64,000 nucleotides of DNA from Gari tellinella (GCA_922989275.2 OV277869.1:19788189-19852188); one strand, 5' to 3'. Positions 23,134 through 35,209 are shown, counted from the stretch's first letter. Notes: a model not told the origin generated them from the letters alone. Numbers and translations are program-made.

Positions 23134-23685
23134 CTACATATGTGTGTATTTTGTTAAAGTGTTAAATGTGTAAGTTGTAGTAAATATACGTCTATATGGT
23201 AAAAGTAAAGCCAGTTCAAAAAAGAAACAGCTTAATGCGGTACGGAAGTTATGTGATTTTTTTACTTTAAATGGACACCTTCCTAATTCACCGTAGACCC
23301 CCATATTACTAGTAGAGGTTTTCACACTGAGCACAGATTTACAGAATTTAAGATGTATACGTTCAATTTCCTTAGACTTACCAAACTCCCAAATTTCACA
23401 TCCAAAGTTTAAAGTAGCTCCAACAAAGGCGTCAAACAGTTGAAATTTAAGACTAGTACGTATCGGGTAATGTCTAAGATTATGTAAAAGAACGTTTAAA
23501 GCTTTCAGACCCTTTCCTGCCAAAGTTTCCTGGTTTTATACAAAGGACCCAGTATAATTAAACACTGTACCTAAGTAGTTAAAATTGTCAACGACCTCCA
23601 ATTCACTATTGCTATAGGTCCAAACTTCGTTCCTTAATAAAGGTCCACGACTTCTAAAAACCATAACTTTTGTTTTTTCAATGTT
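23134..23685 (-). pseudogene. LINE ORF2, C-terminal part (after the RT core)
   Basis: Minus-strand frames give MVFRSRG, ELEVVDNFNYLGTVFNYTGS, one in-frame stop, then ETLAGKGLKALNVLL, FQLFDAFVGATLNFGCEIWE, KEIERIHLKFCKSVL and MGVYGELGRCPF. This is the usual C-terminal region of an APE-type non-LTR retrotransposon. It follows the endonuclease part directly: the catalytic RT domain (YADD region) is missing. The join lies near 23680, where the endonuclease frame shifts into the C-terminal frame. Confidence 0.8.
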
Positions 23686-24297
23686 TTACATAAATCTATC
23701 AGCTTTAATCCATGTGAATTAGAGACTTTATCTAATGATGAGCGTGTAAAAGGGCAATCTGGCATATAACTTTCATCATCAATAAAATCAATATTTTGAT
23801 CATGTATAATAAAATCATGTTTGACCCCAACACGGCTGTTCATGTATCTTACCCTCATTCTGGAATCTGTTAATATCTTATTGTAATACATCAAATAAAT
23901 TTACATTTATAGTATTGTAAGCCGGTGAGTTTTCACCCCACATATAGACTCCTGCTAGAAATACATCGTCCTCAAAATTAAAATAAGCTTTATCAAGTTT
24001 TAACCAAACTATAGTGTCAAAATGGTTTTGCACAACTTTCACGCCGTTACTGATAGAGTTCTTTATGTAAACCGCTATACCACCACTGCATCGCTTGGCC
24101 CGTCTATGTTGAAATTTACGAAAACAGTTTATCGAGTTAAACCCCTCTATATCGATTTTCGAATGCTCGTTTGTCCACGATTCGTACAGAAAAATAACGT
24201 CATTATGAGAAAGTTTGTGAACAAAATCTGGGTCTTCGAGTGTGTGCCTCGTAAGTCCATTCACGTTCCAAGATATCACTTTTAGCCCAATCCCCAC
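23686..24297 (-). pseudogene. LINE ORF2, N-terminal AP-endonuclease domain
   Basis: The start region LKVISWNVNGL is motif I of the exonuclease-endonuclease-phosphatase fold. ESWTNEHSKIDIEGF follows, with E-S-W as the metal-binding glutamate motif, then GGIAVYIKNS. The frame is broken once at about 23878-23896 (LFDVLQ stop; next frame from YNKILTDSRM), after which HDQNIDFIDD and LDKVSNSHGLKLIDLCK continue the domain. In a live element this nuclease nicks the target DNA. ORF2 begins about 25 bases after the ORF1 stop, on the same strand. Confidence 0.8.
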
Positions 24298-24307
24298 GTC
24301 CCGCTAA

Positions 24308-25054
24308 TTAGAATCGCCCCGCACTGGTCGTCCGTCGATGTAAAGCGTGTCGTAGCTTATCCATTGTAGATTTGCCTTTATTGATGGCTTCACGAAGTTT
24401 CGGCTGAAGAGATTTGCCTTTATTGATGGCTTCACGAAGTTTCGGCTGAAGAGATTTGCCTTTATTGATGGCTTCACGAAGTTTCGACTGAAAAGATTTT
24501 CGTCTGGCGACAATTTCTTTTGGGAATTGCTCGTTTACATAAAACGGGGTGCCTTTTAACACATTCCTTGCACGTCGAACAATTTCACGATCCTTGAACA
24601 GTGTAAATTTGACTACTATAGTCCTGGGTCTGTTGGTGTTACCAGAGTTACCTCCCATTCTGTGTACGCGTTCGAAGCTTATACTGTCGACAATATCTTG
24701 AGCCAGTTTTAACTGATCCACACAAAAACTTCTCAAGTTCTGCTCCGTAGCTTCCGGCCTTTCGTCACGATCCTCAGAAGTGTTAGAAAATGTCAGATTA
24801 TTCCTCATAGACTGGGATTGCATGTAAATCATTGACTCTTGCATGGCAGTTTTGTCAGTTTGCAGTTGCGTAATCTGATCGCTAGTAATACCAAGTGCGA
24901 ACTCTAGAGACTCAACTTTATCAGACACTTAAGCAACACTATCGTTATTTTTCTTAATATTGTCATGTACAAATGTCCAAAGCTTTCTGAACTCACCCTC
25001 AACATTGCTGACTTGCACTTCCACTTTGTCTAGTTTCTCGAGCCGTTGGTCCAT
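24308..25054 (-). pseudogene. LINE ORF1, 3' portion
   Basis: Continues ORF1 after the foldback insertion. DQRLEKLDKVEVQVSN is followed by a TAA at 24929-24931, then SDKVESLEFALGITSDQITQ (coiled-coil-like), NNLTFSNTSE, FERVHRMGG, RPRTIVVKFTLFKDREIVRR and GTPFYVNEQFPKEI, the layout of L1-type ORF1 RNA-binding proteins (coiled coil, RRM-like domain, C-terminal domain). Near the end a 42-bp unit coding KSLQPKLREAINKG is present three times (24369-24497), a local triplication. The in-frame stop makes it a pseudogene. Confidence 0.8.
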
Positions 25055-25059
25055 ATTTT
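25052..25059. repeat. Target site duplication, left copy
   Basis: CATATTTT, identical to 34976-34983. If one copy and everything between are removed, LINE ORF1 reads through in frame (RMKNM then DQRLEK). Confidence 0.9.
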
Positions 25060-27440
25060 AGGTGTGTGAAGTTTGCACGACATTCGACAATTCGACATTC
25101 GACCTTTCACAAATGAAAGGTCGAACAGCTGTCGAATTTCGACTTTCGACATTTAAGCTTTCACATAATGTAACAAATTTTGCCGATCGACAAGTCAGCT
25201 TTGCCATAATGTAGAAATATTGTCGAAATTCGACTTTCGACATTCAACATTTTTAAAACACATTACTTTGTCGAACTGATGTCGAATTTCAACGTTCGAC
25301 ACTTATACAAAGTCGGGAAATTGTCGAACTAGGGTCGAATTTCGACGTTCGACAAACTGCAAGTAAGGGAAAAGTCGAAATATTGTCGAAATTCGACGTT
25401 CGACATTCAAAACTTCTTAAACACATTACTTTGTCGAACTGATGTCGAATTTCGACGTTCGACATTTATACAAAGTCGGGAAATTGTCGAATTAGGGCCG
25501 AATTTCGACGTTCGACAAACTGCAAGTAAGGGAAAAAGTCGAAATATTGTCGAAATTCGACATTCGACATTCAAAATTTCTTAAACACATTACTTTGTCG
25601 AACTGATGTCGCATTTCGACGTTCGACACTTATACAAAGTCGGGAAATTGTCGAATTAGGGTCGAATTTCGACGTTCGACAAACTGCAAGTAAGGGGAAA
25701 AGTCGAAATATTGTCGAAATTCGACATTCGACATTCAAATTTTCTTAAACACATTACTTTGTCGAACTGATGTCGAATTTCGACGTTCGACACTTATACA
25801 AAGTCGGGAAATTGTCGAATTAGGGTCGAATTTCGACGTTCGACAAACTGCAAGTAAGGGAAAAAGTCGAAATATTGTCGAAATTCGACATTCAACATTC
25901 AAAATTTCTTAAACACATTACTTTGTCGAACTGATGTCGAATTTCGACGTTCGACATTTATACAAAGTCGGGAAATTGTCGAATTAGGGTCGAATTTCGA
26001 CGTTCGACAAACTGCAAGTAAGGGAAAAAGTCGAAATATTGTCGAAATTCGACATTCGACATTCAAAATTTCTTAAACACATGACTTTGTCGAACTGATG
26101 TCGAATTTCGACGTTGGACACTTATACAAAGTCGGGATATTGTCGAATTAGGGTCGAATTTCGACGTTCGACAAACTGCAAGTAAGGGAAAAAGTCGAAA
26201 TATTGTCGAAATTCGACATTCGACATTCATACTTTCTTAAACACATTACTTTGTCGAACTGATGTCGAATTTCGACGTTCGACACTGATACAAAGTCGGG
26301 AAATTGTCGAATTAGGGTCGAATTTCGACGTTCGACAAACTGCAAGTAAGGGAAAAAGTCGAAATATTGTCGAAATTCGACGTTCGAATTTCAATATTTC
26401 TGAAACACATTACTTTGTCGAACTCATGCCGAATTTCGACGTTCGACACTTATACAAAGTCGGGAAATTGTCGAATTAGGGTCGAATTTCGACGTTCGAC
26501 AAACTGTAAGTAAGGGAAAAAGTCGAACTATTGTCGAAATTCGACGTTCGACATTCAAGATTTCTTAATACACATTCCCTCTGTTGAAATTATGTCGAAT
26601 TTCGACGTCCAACAATTTACCGGACCCGGGAAAAGTCGAAATATTGTCGAAATTCGACATTGTTCTTTCAACAATTATTTAACACATTCACTATGTCGAC
26701 CTTATGTCTACTTTCGACGTTCGACAAGTGGCCAACGAAATATTGTCGAATTTCGACATTCGACATTTCAACAAAGCCAGTAAAGTGTCTAATTTATGTA
26801 TATTTTCGACAATCGACAAATTTCCCCATAGTGCAATAGTCGAATTATTGTCGAATATCGACGTTTGACATTGGTCTTTTACCAAAATGTCGAAAACTTG
26901 TCCAAATTCGACGTTCGACTTTCAACATATCTTAAACACATTCACTATGTCGAATTTATATCGAATTTCGACGTTCGACAATTTGCCGGGCCAGGAAATA
27001 GTCGAAATATTGTCGAATTTCGACATTCAACATTTTGACAAAGCCGGTAAAGTGTCGAATTTATGTCGAATTTCAACATATGACAAATTAGCAGACAGGA
27101 AATCGGTCGAATATTGTCGAATTTCGACGTTCGACATTGTCCTTTTACCAAAATTTCAAAAAATTGTCGAAATTCGACGTTCGACAATATGCCGGGCTGC
27201 AATAGACGACATATTGTCGTAATTCGACGTTCGACTTTCAACATTTCTGAAACACATTCACTATGTAGAACTTATGTCGAATTTCGACGTTCAACATTTT
27301 TCCGGGCCATGAAAAATTCGAAATATTGTCGAAATTCAGCGTATGACATTCAATATTTCTATAACATATTCACTAAGTCGAACTTATGTCGAATTTCGAC
27401 GTTCGAAAATTTGCTGGGCCGGCAATATTGTCGAAATCAG
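25060..27440. repeat. Left foldback arm: 164-bp satellite
   Basis: The marker AAACTGCAAGTAAGG recurs at 25354, 25517, 25681, 25845, 26009, 26173 and 26337 (AAACTGTAAG at 26501), a period of 163-164 bp. Each unit contains several nearly palindromic words of the type GTCGAATTTCGACGTTCGAC. The inner part (26570-27440) has the same words but diverged, irregular units. Confidence 0.95.
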
Positions 27441-27456
27441 AAGTCAACTCTCTTAA

Positions 27457-27687
27457 CCCTTTCCCCAATAGAAGCGACTTTTAGCGTATTTGATTTATTC
27501 CTCCGCTGAAGAAAATAGTTCCAGTTTATACCCTCATGAACATTTACCATAACAAATATTTCATATAGCCTAGCATATGCTAGCTTAAATCAGGCTGAAA
27601 GTAAAGCAGAATGTGCCTTAAGGCACATTCTGCTTTACTAAGTGATCACCTGTCTTTAAAGTTATAAACAGATTATTGGGTAAAGGG
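27457..27687. mobile_element. MITE family B with K-core, inside the foldback element
   Basis: TTAA at 27453-27456 and 27688-27691. The left end is CCCTTTCCCCAATAGAAGCG and the right end ATTGGGTAAAGGG. The K-core at 27577-27640 is near perfect: GTAAAGCAGAATGTGCC then TTAAGGCACATTCTGCTTTA. Confidence 0.85.
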
Positions 27688-27691
27688 TTAA

Positions 27692-28180
27692 AACACCACA
27701 GTCATGTGCGGGTTAGATAGTTGAACATCTATGAAGATCCTACAGTCAAACCTGTGTCCATCGGTACTCAAAAAGAAGTGCATTTATAAAGACAATGATG
27801 AACATGTGTGTATTTTGGTGCAGGACAAAAGAAATGCAGAACGTTGTCATAAGGTCTATCTGCATCACTTTTGCTCTGCATTAAACAGTCGCGTGTTTAA
27901 TAAAGTTGATGTTTTGTGTCTGTCATAACTGTATGAATTGTGAGTCTATTTAGTTGAAATAGTGATAAATCCAGTTATTAGGTTGCTTGCGGTGTCCATG
28001 TATTGCGTATATGATTCACGTGCTGAGTCGATGATCTGAAGCAGTCAGCAAATCAAATTTTCTTCAACCTCATAGAGTTTTTTTCCCTTCTGTTTTTGAA
28101 CTGACAAAATATTTGACAAACTACGCTTCTTTATATATTTGTCCGGCTGAGTAGGGCAACACAGTACTTCTCGTCTGTCA
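27692..28180. other. Foldback interior, no gene seen
   Basis: Contains a worn K-core-like hairpin at about 27824-27890 (AAGAAATGCAGAACG and CTGCATCACTTTTGC). Nothing else recognised. Confidence 0.4.
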
Positions 28181-28188
28181 GTGTTATT

Positions 28189-28598
28189 GGTCGTATTCGA
28201 ATCATCGAGTTTATGGTCAACGAAAATGGGCGGAGCAAACGCGCGAAGATTTACTGATGTCAACGATTTTGGCCCGACTCGAATAGAAATTGTAGTCAAC
28301 GAAAACTTTGTACTTCCGGACGAATGGAAATGAATCAAACACCCGTTAAAACAGTCGTAATGCTCCAAATTTTTATAAACGCACATAATGCCATGTGATC
28401 TGGATCCAATCGATTAATTGAGAGGGTCTTTATGTTTGTTTTATCTAGAGACACTAATCACGTGGTATAAACGTGGTCACGTGACTAAATCAACGCTCGA
28501 TTTTAGGGTTTGACAACAAACATCAAGTCGTGATTCGAATAGAACTTGTTGACAAATATTCCAACTAACGCGATAGTTGCCCTGATTCGAATACGACC
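28189..28598. mobile_element. MITE with GGTCGTATTCGAATCA ends
   Basis: The left end GGTCGTATTCGAATCA and right end TGATTCGAATACGACC are exact inverted repeats of 16 bp, flanked by ATT on both sides. No coding frame. Confidence 0.75.
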
Positions 28599-28896
28599 AT
28601 TATTTACTAAAATTCTACATCTGCACGTGCTGACCTTGAAGGAAATGGACAAAACTCCCACGGTATCCGTCAATAAAATGAAGTACAGTGTAGCCTACTT
28701 CCCCCGGACTTTATGACCCATACCTCTCACTTGTGCATTTCGTCGTCAGATCAGGATCCAAACGGTCTGAGGCATTGCCAAGGCAGCGCCTCACTCAGTT
28801 TTCTTCTTGTTCTTGCTTAACGATGTATTTGTCGCAATTTGACTTCGTTTTTTTAATGTCCGTTTTGGGAGGGTTACACTGTACTTCTGTTATTCA

Positions 28897-29097
28897 CTAT
28901 AAGACTACATCAGCAATGATGCCCTCTATAGACATGTATTTATTTGGAAATTGTTCAAAAGAAAGAATAGTCGCAGCTTTAACTATAGACGGACCAGTTT
29001 GCTTTATTATAAGTGAACTGATCTGCATAGCTAATTTATATATTGTATCATCTAATAATAGCTTGGTATTTATTTCTATATATTGTGTCCATACCAT
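28897..29097 (-). CDS. Small unrecognised open frame in the foldback interior
   Basis: 66 codons on the minus strand, with ordinary amino-acid composition despite AT-rich DNA (LAMQISSLIIKQTGPSIVKA, ATILSFEQFPNK). I do not recognise the family, and there is no clear start context or splice site. It could be a captured exon fragment or chance. A 143-codon plus-strand frame (28733-29164) overlaps it. Confidence 0.2.
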   Translation of the reverse strand: MVWTQYIEINTKLLLDDTIYKLAMQISSLIIKQTGPSIVKAATILSFEQFPNKYMSIEGIIADVVL

Positions 29098-29101
29098 TTA
29101 T

Positions 29102-30624
29102 GGGGCCTTCACATACACGATATTTTCTTACGATTCCTTACGGATCGCCAACAGTTACTCGTAGTCAATCGTAAGCATCCGCAAATGATCCGTTAGTGTC
29201 CGTAAATAACTCGCAAGGATACGTAAGGATTCGTGGAAGAAGATGCCCATAATTTTGTGTCAAAAATTTTCTTACGATTGTCCGCGGAGATATTCTTCCG
29301 TAAATCAATCGTAACGATCCGTTAAGTATCGTAAACCGGTTGTAACAACACGTAATCCTCCGTAAACAGCCCGCAAGAACCGTAAACAGTCCGCAAGGAT
29401 CCGTAAACCGACCGTAACGTGTTCGTAGTCATCCGTGGTATTATCGTGGAGGTTTTCCGTCCAAACAGGCATAATCTAGCCAAAAAGACCACAAAAATCT
29501 AAGTGAACTATTATTTCAGTCATATCGATGTTCTATCACTTCATGCCAGTTGTCGAATGATGACACATTTGAAATTGAATACTTTTTGGTACTGAAAAGG
29601 TCAAACACGTCAGTGTTCTTTAGGTAAATCGTAACAACTCATAAAGGGGCGTTCACATACACGGATGTTTCTTACGAGTCCTTACAGATCTCCAAACCGT
29701 AGTCAATCGCAAACGTCCGGAATAACTCGTTAACATCCGCAAACACGTCGCAGACGTCCGTAAACAATCCGTTACCATCCGCAAAACTCGACGACATCCG
29801 TAAGCCTCCGTAAGACGAAAAAATCTATTTTTTTGACATGTCAAAAACTTTTTTACGATAGACTACGATAGACCACGGATGGACTTCTCCGTAAACAACA
29901 CGTAAATAATCCGTTACAATCCGCAACTTAATCGCAAATCGAACGTAACAACACGTAACCCTAACATTTGCAAACAGTTTATATCCAGATTAAACCGCAC
30001 GTGGCGATAACTCACATCAGGACCTACTCAAATTGAGACTCTAATCTTATATTTTGAGAAATTTTTGAAGAAAAAAATAATATTATAACAGTAATTTGCA
30101 ATAATTGTTGCAGGCGGTATTATTACGTTTTGTTTACGATAAAGTCCCTTCACTGTCATCACGTGACGAGCTTTGAACAATTCGTCTACGTTTATTTCTC
30201 AAATTTTAATTTTAGGTTTTTTTATTTAAGGAGTATAAAATTGAGTGTCAAGCAGTTTGGAACCTGACCTGGAGCCGCGTCACGCGATGCCAGATCTGGA
30301 TCCAAACCTTTTGCAAGTATCATTGTACTCGGGCTATGGCGGTGAAGGGGCAAGTACAGTCAAACTTATATTGAGTGACCATTTAACTGAAAGAGCGTGC
30401 AAGTAGAGAAAACCAGGTGCGACTGCTATAGAACGCGGAGTTTTGTCGTAAACATATCGTAATAACTCGTAAGATACCGTAAATAGCCCGTAACAACTCG
30501 TAACACATCTTAATTCACTCTTAAAAGTGGCATATATCGTAAGAAACCGTAAACTTTTACGGATGTGTGCCAATGTGTGCCATCCGTAAGAAAATCGTAG
30601 AAATTCCGTGTATGTGAAGGCCCC
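29102..30624. mobile_element. Word-repeat element (CCGTAA words) with 18-bp ends
   Basis: The left end GGGGCCTTCACATACACG and right end CGTGTATGTGAAGGCCCC are exact inverted repeats. The interior is a dense irregular series of CCGTAA, CGTAACA, CCGCAAG and ACTCGTAA words. A third, internal end (GGGGCGTTCACATACACGGA at about 29645) shows a nested or rearranged copy. A P-core lies at 30242-30316. Confidence 0.8.
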
Positions 30625-32440
30625 ATTAGTTAAGTATTTTAATATTTTTCCACCTTCCCCCTATATCGCAGATTAATTCAGTATTCGACCACCAAATGTC
30701 CTACTAACTCAATAGTTTTTTATTATATTATACTTCACATGTAATTACAAAACATATGTTTTGTTTTCTGTGACAAAAAAAGAAAGGGTTGTTCTGTTCT
30801 GCTCTGTCTATTACAGACGAGCAAATAGGTAAGTAAGTAAGTACACAGTAATATATAATAACAAATATTATATATTATTCTCAAACAGATGTTAACCGAA
30901 AGTTTAAAGCTTAAAGCAGTCTCAATGCGCATTTAGCTTTACTCTTAACCCGCTTTAATTGGTCACCTATATTCAATACTAGAAACAGTCTATGGAACAA
31001 AGGGTTAATGTTCAGGGACCACACATATAGGTTGACCAATTAACCCATTGCTCCATATACGCATTTCAATTCACGCCAACACTAAATAGAATAGTTTCTG
31101 CCTAGACAGTCACCAATTTTATCATAACAAATATTTTCTATTTACCACAAACCACAAAGCCTGTTTCTTTGTTTTTAAGATAGATGAATAACCGAATACT
31201 TGAAGCAGGTTGAAGGTAAAACAGAATGCGCCTTAAGGCACATTCTGCTTTACTTTTAGTCTGCTTTATGATACATTTTCATGACTGTATAAATGGAAGT
31301 AATGTCGTCGGTGAAAGAATAAATTAGAGGCGTATTTATCGGGTAAAGCAGTCTGAACTTGAAACAGAACGCATCCTATAAGGCGCATCATGTTTCAATC
31401 TATAGATCCGCTATAAGGGATTAGATACCGGAAGGTAAACGTTTGCTTTTAAGTTTAAACTCATTACTCCACAGATACGCATTTTAACATCTTTCATCTT
31501 CCACTTTTTGCCGAAAATAGTTCTATTCTACGCATTCAAGAATATTTATTATTAGTAACATTCTCTATAATCTAGCAGATGATAGTATAAAGCTTAAAGC
31601 AGGTTGAACGCAAAGCAGAACTGGTCTTTACTTGCATTCTACTTAACTCTAAACGGTCATCCATCTTCAATACTAGAAACAGCCACATGTCAATGGTTTC
31701 GGATTGAAGACCACCGACCTACTCCTAAACAGTTTGTCTTATAAATGTTCCATCTTTTTATAGAAATGGCATTCTACCAGTGTAAGATAATCCGTGCATG
31801 CAAGATTACTGAAAACAGTGAAGGATCAGCACAATGGCCCTCCCAGGTGACTAATATAGTCCTGGTATAATCAGTATATACACCGTATCTATATGTAAAA
31901 TATTACTTAACTTTATTACTTAGTAACTCGTACATTTAAGGTTATTGAAGACTTGATCGTGAGCAATCTTTAATATGTCACTGAACTTACCGACTATACG
32001 CCTATATAAAATTACACAAAATACATGTTATTGTATAATTTTTATAGTGAAGACCCTGCCCAGTGGGCTCTGGTAGGAGACACCAGGCCCGGTGTGATCT
32101 GTTTGAGGTCTAGCTGTACCAAATAAACATCAATACGTTACACAGCAGGTTAGACAAGTATAAGACCTAGATAAATATAGTTCGGTAGAAGACCTTTAAT
32201 CTGAATTCAAACCGTGTTTCGTATAAATATTCAGGTTATACATCTAAATACAATTACAAAATAATAGTGCGTGGTACAGTTATTCATTCTTGTCAAATAC
32301 ATGTAGTAAACAGTGTATAACTAGATCAAAGGGCTCTTCTAGGCACTTTCGGTCCAGTCAGCAATTGCCCGATACGTATACAGATTTAATCGCACGACTC
32401 CCGAAGACTTATTCGCACTATCTGCCGTTAAATTGTCGAA
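30625..32440. other. Foldback interior: cluster of K-core MITE remnants
   Basis: Worn K-core hairpins lie at about 30905-30960, 31200-31270 (AAAACAGAATGCGCCTTAAG then GCACATTCTGCTTTAC), 31347-31415 and 31590-31655, with GGGTTAA, AATTAACCC and ACTAGAAACAG fragments of family B. No gene was seen from 31700 to 32440. Confidence 0.55.
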
Positions 32441-34975
32441 ATTGAAATCTGATACTTTTTCCACATTTCCAAGACTTTATAGAAATGTTGAATGTTTGAC
32501 ACTTTGGTGAAAGGACAATATCGAATGTCGAAATTCGAAAATATTTCGACTATTTACCTGTCTGGCAATTTCTCGCAAGTCGAACTTCGACAATAACTCG
32601 ACATTTTCCCTGCAATGGCACTTGTAAAACGTCACATTTCCACATAAGTTCGACATTGTGAATGTGGTAAAGAAATGTTGATTGTCAAATGACGAATTTC
32701 GACAACATTTCGACCTTTTCGAGGCTCGCTAAATTATTGAACGTCTAATTTCTACACAAGTTCGACATAGTGAATGTTTTTAAGTAGTGTTGAAAGTCGA
32801 ACATTGAATTTCGTCAAATTTTCGACATTTTGTTAACGGACAATGTCGAATGTCGAAATTTGACATAATGTGTCGACTTTTTCCCGGCCTGGAAAATTGT
32901 CGTATGTCGAAATTGGACACATGATCGACATAGTGGGTGTGTTAAAGTAATTTTAAAAGAAGAAAGTCGAATATTTCGGTAAAAGGATAATGTCCAACGT
33001 CGATATTCGACAATATTTCGACTATTGCGCTATCGGGAAATTTGTCGATTGTCGAAAATATACATAAATTAGACACTTTACTGGCTTTGTTGAAATGTCG
33101 AATGTCGAAATTCGACAATATTTCGATTTTTTCCTTGCCAGACCACTTGTCGAACGTCGAAAGTAGACATAAGGTCGACATAGTGAATGTGTTAAAGAAT
33201 TGTTGAAAGAACAATGTCGAATTTCGACAATATTTCGACTTTTCCCGGGTCCGGAAAATTGTTGGACGTCGAAATTCGACATAATTTCAACAGAGGGAAT
33301 GTGTATTAAGAAATCTTGAATGTCGAACGTCGAATTTCGACAATAGTTCGACTTTTTCCCTTACTTGCAGTTTGTCGAACGTCGAAATTCGACCCTAGTT
33401 CGACAATTTCCCGACTTTGTATAAGTGTCGAACGTCGAAATTCGGCATGAGTTCGACAAAGTAATGTGTTTCAGAAATTTTGAATGTCGAACGTCGAATT
33501 TCGACAATATTCGATATTTTCCCTTACTTGCAGTTTGTCGAACGTCGATATTCGACCCTAGTTCGACAATTTCCCGACTTTGTATAAATGTCGAACGTCG
33601 AAATTCGACATCAGTTCGACAAAGTAATGTGTTTAAGAAATTTTGAATGTCGAACGTCGAATTTCGACAATGTTTCGACTTTTTCCCTTACTTGCAGTTT
33701 GTCGAACGTCGAAATTCGACCCTAATTTGACAATTTCCCGACTTTGTATAAGTGTCGAACGTCGAAATTCGACATCAGTTCGACAAAGTAATGTGTTTAA
33801 GAAATTTTGAATGTCGAACGTCGAATTTCGACAATATTTCGACTTTCCCCCTGACTTGCAGTTTGTCGAACGTCGAAATTCGACCCTATTTCGACAATTT
33901 GCCGACTTTGTTTAAATGACGAACGTCGAAATTTGACATCAGTTCGACAAAGTAATGTGTTTAAGAAGTTTTGAATGTCGAACGTCGAATTTCGACAATA
34001 TTTCGACTTTTCCCTTACTTGCAGTTTGTCGAACGTCGAAATTCAACCCTAGTTCGACAATTTCCCGACTTTGTATAAATGTCGAACGTCGAAATTCGAC
34101 ATCAGTTCGACAAAGTAATGTGTTTAAGAAATTTTGAATGTCGAACGTCGAATTTCGACAATATTTCGACTTTCCCCCTTACTTGCAGTTTGTCGAACGT
34201 CGAAATTCGACCCTAATTCGACAATTTCCTGACTTTGTATAAATGACGAACGTCGAAATTCGACATAAGTTCGACAAAGTAATGTGTTTAAGAAGTTTTG
34301 AATCTCGAACGTCGAATTTCGACAATATTTCGACTTTTTCCCTTACTTGCAGTTTGTCGAACGTCGAAATTCGACCCTAATTCGACAATTTTCCGACTTT
34401 GTATAAATGTCGAACGTCGAAATTCGACATCAGTTCGACAAAGTAATGTGTTTTAGAAGTTTTGAATGTCGAACGTCGAATTTCGACAATATTTCGACTT
34501 TGCCCTTACTTGCAGTTTGTCGAACATCGAAATTATACCCTAGTTCGACAATTTGCCGACTTTGTATAAATGTCGAACGTCGAAATTCGACATCAGTTCG
34601 ACAAAGTAATGTGTTTAAGAAGTTTTGAATGTCGAACGTCGAATTTCGACAATATTTCGACTTTTCCCTTACTTGCAGTTTGTCGAACGTCGAAATTCAA
34701 CCCTAGTTCGACAATTTCCCGACTTTGTATAAATGTCGAACGTCGAAATTCGACATCAGTTCGACAATGTAATGTGTTTTAAAAATGTTGAATGTCGAAA
34801 GTCGAATTTCGACAATATTTCTACATTATGGCAAAGTTGACTTGTCGATCGGCAAAATTTGTTACATTATGTGAAAGCTTAAATGTCGAAAGTCGAAATT
34901 CGACAGCTGTTCGACCTTTCATTAGTGAAAGGTCGAATGTCGAATTGTCGAATGTCGTGCAAACTTCACACACCT
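32440..34975. repeat. Right foldback arm: 164-bp satellite, inverted
   Basis: Reverse complement of the left arm. The marker CTTACTTGCAGTTT recurs nine times between about 33360 and 34680 at 163-165 bp spacing. The inner part (32440-33300) matches the diverged inner part of the left arm. Confidence 0.95.
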
Positions 34976-34983
34976 CATATTTT
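34976..34983. repeat. Target site duplication, right copy
   Basis: CATATTTT, identical to 25052-25059. Confidence 0.9.
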
Positions 34984-35209
34984 TCATTCTCACATCCATT
35001 GATTTCAATAGTTCCATTACATCGGTAAGCGAAGGCTCGAACACTGACGAATCTTAACTAGCCATAATAGCAGAATCGTTGTACAACACAGAGTTTGCTC
35101 CCCGAATCAACTCACTAACACTGTCATTCAAACTGTCCGATCCGCCATTTTTCCTAGATTTCACTTCGCGGCTTTCACCATTACTGCTATTCTTACGTTT
35201 TTTGTCCAT
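34976..35209 (-). pseudogene. LINE ORF1, 5' portion
   Basis: From an ATG at 35209: MDKKRKNSSNGESREVKSRK, then SDSLNDSVSELIRGANSVLY, an in-frame TAA at 35054-35056, and PSLTDVMELLKSMDVRMKNM up to the foldback insertion. A basic, serine-rich start followed by a heptad-like helix is usual for LINE ORF1 proteins. The reading frame is in phase with the 3' portion that begins at 25054. Confidence 0.75.

Larger units (their letters stand above)
25060..34975. mobile_element. 9.9-kb foldback element with satellite arms
   Basis: Bounded by an exact 8-bp duplication. The outer ends AGGTGTGTGAAGTTTGCACG and CGTGCAAACTTCACACACCT are inverted repeats that continue through about 2.4 kb of tandem satellite on each side (left 25060-27440, right 32440-34975). 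The 5-kb middle has no transposase frame but holds several nested MITEs. Long inverted repeats made of tandem units define foldback-type transposons; an 8-bp target duplication is usual for hAT and P superfamilies. It splits a LINE ORF1. Confidence 0.9.

Noticed and set aside
25058..27509. Open frames in the satellite arms (for example MSNVEIRHQFDK-type)
   Set aside because: By-products of the TCGAA/TTCGA words; the same residues appear in several frames and both arms, with no domain.
25060..34975. CRISPR-like regular repeats of 164 bp with palindromic words
   Set aside because: Units are contiguous satellite without spacers, there are no cas genes, and the DNA is animal. Inverted arms and target duplication show a transposon.
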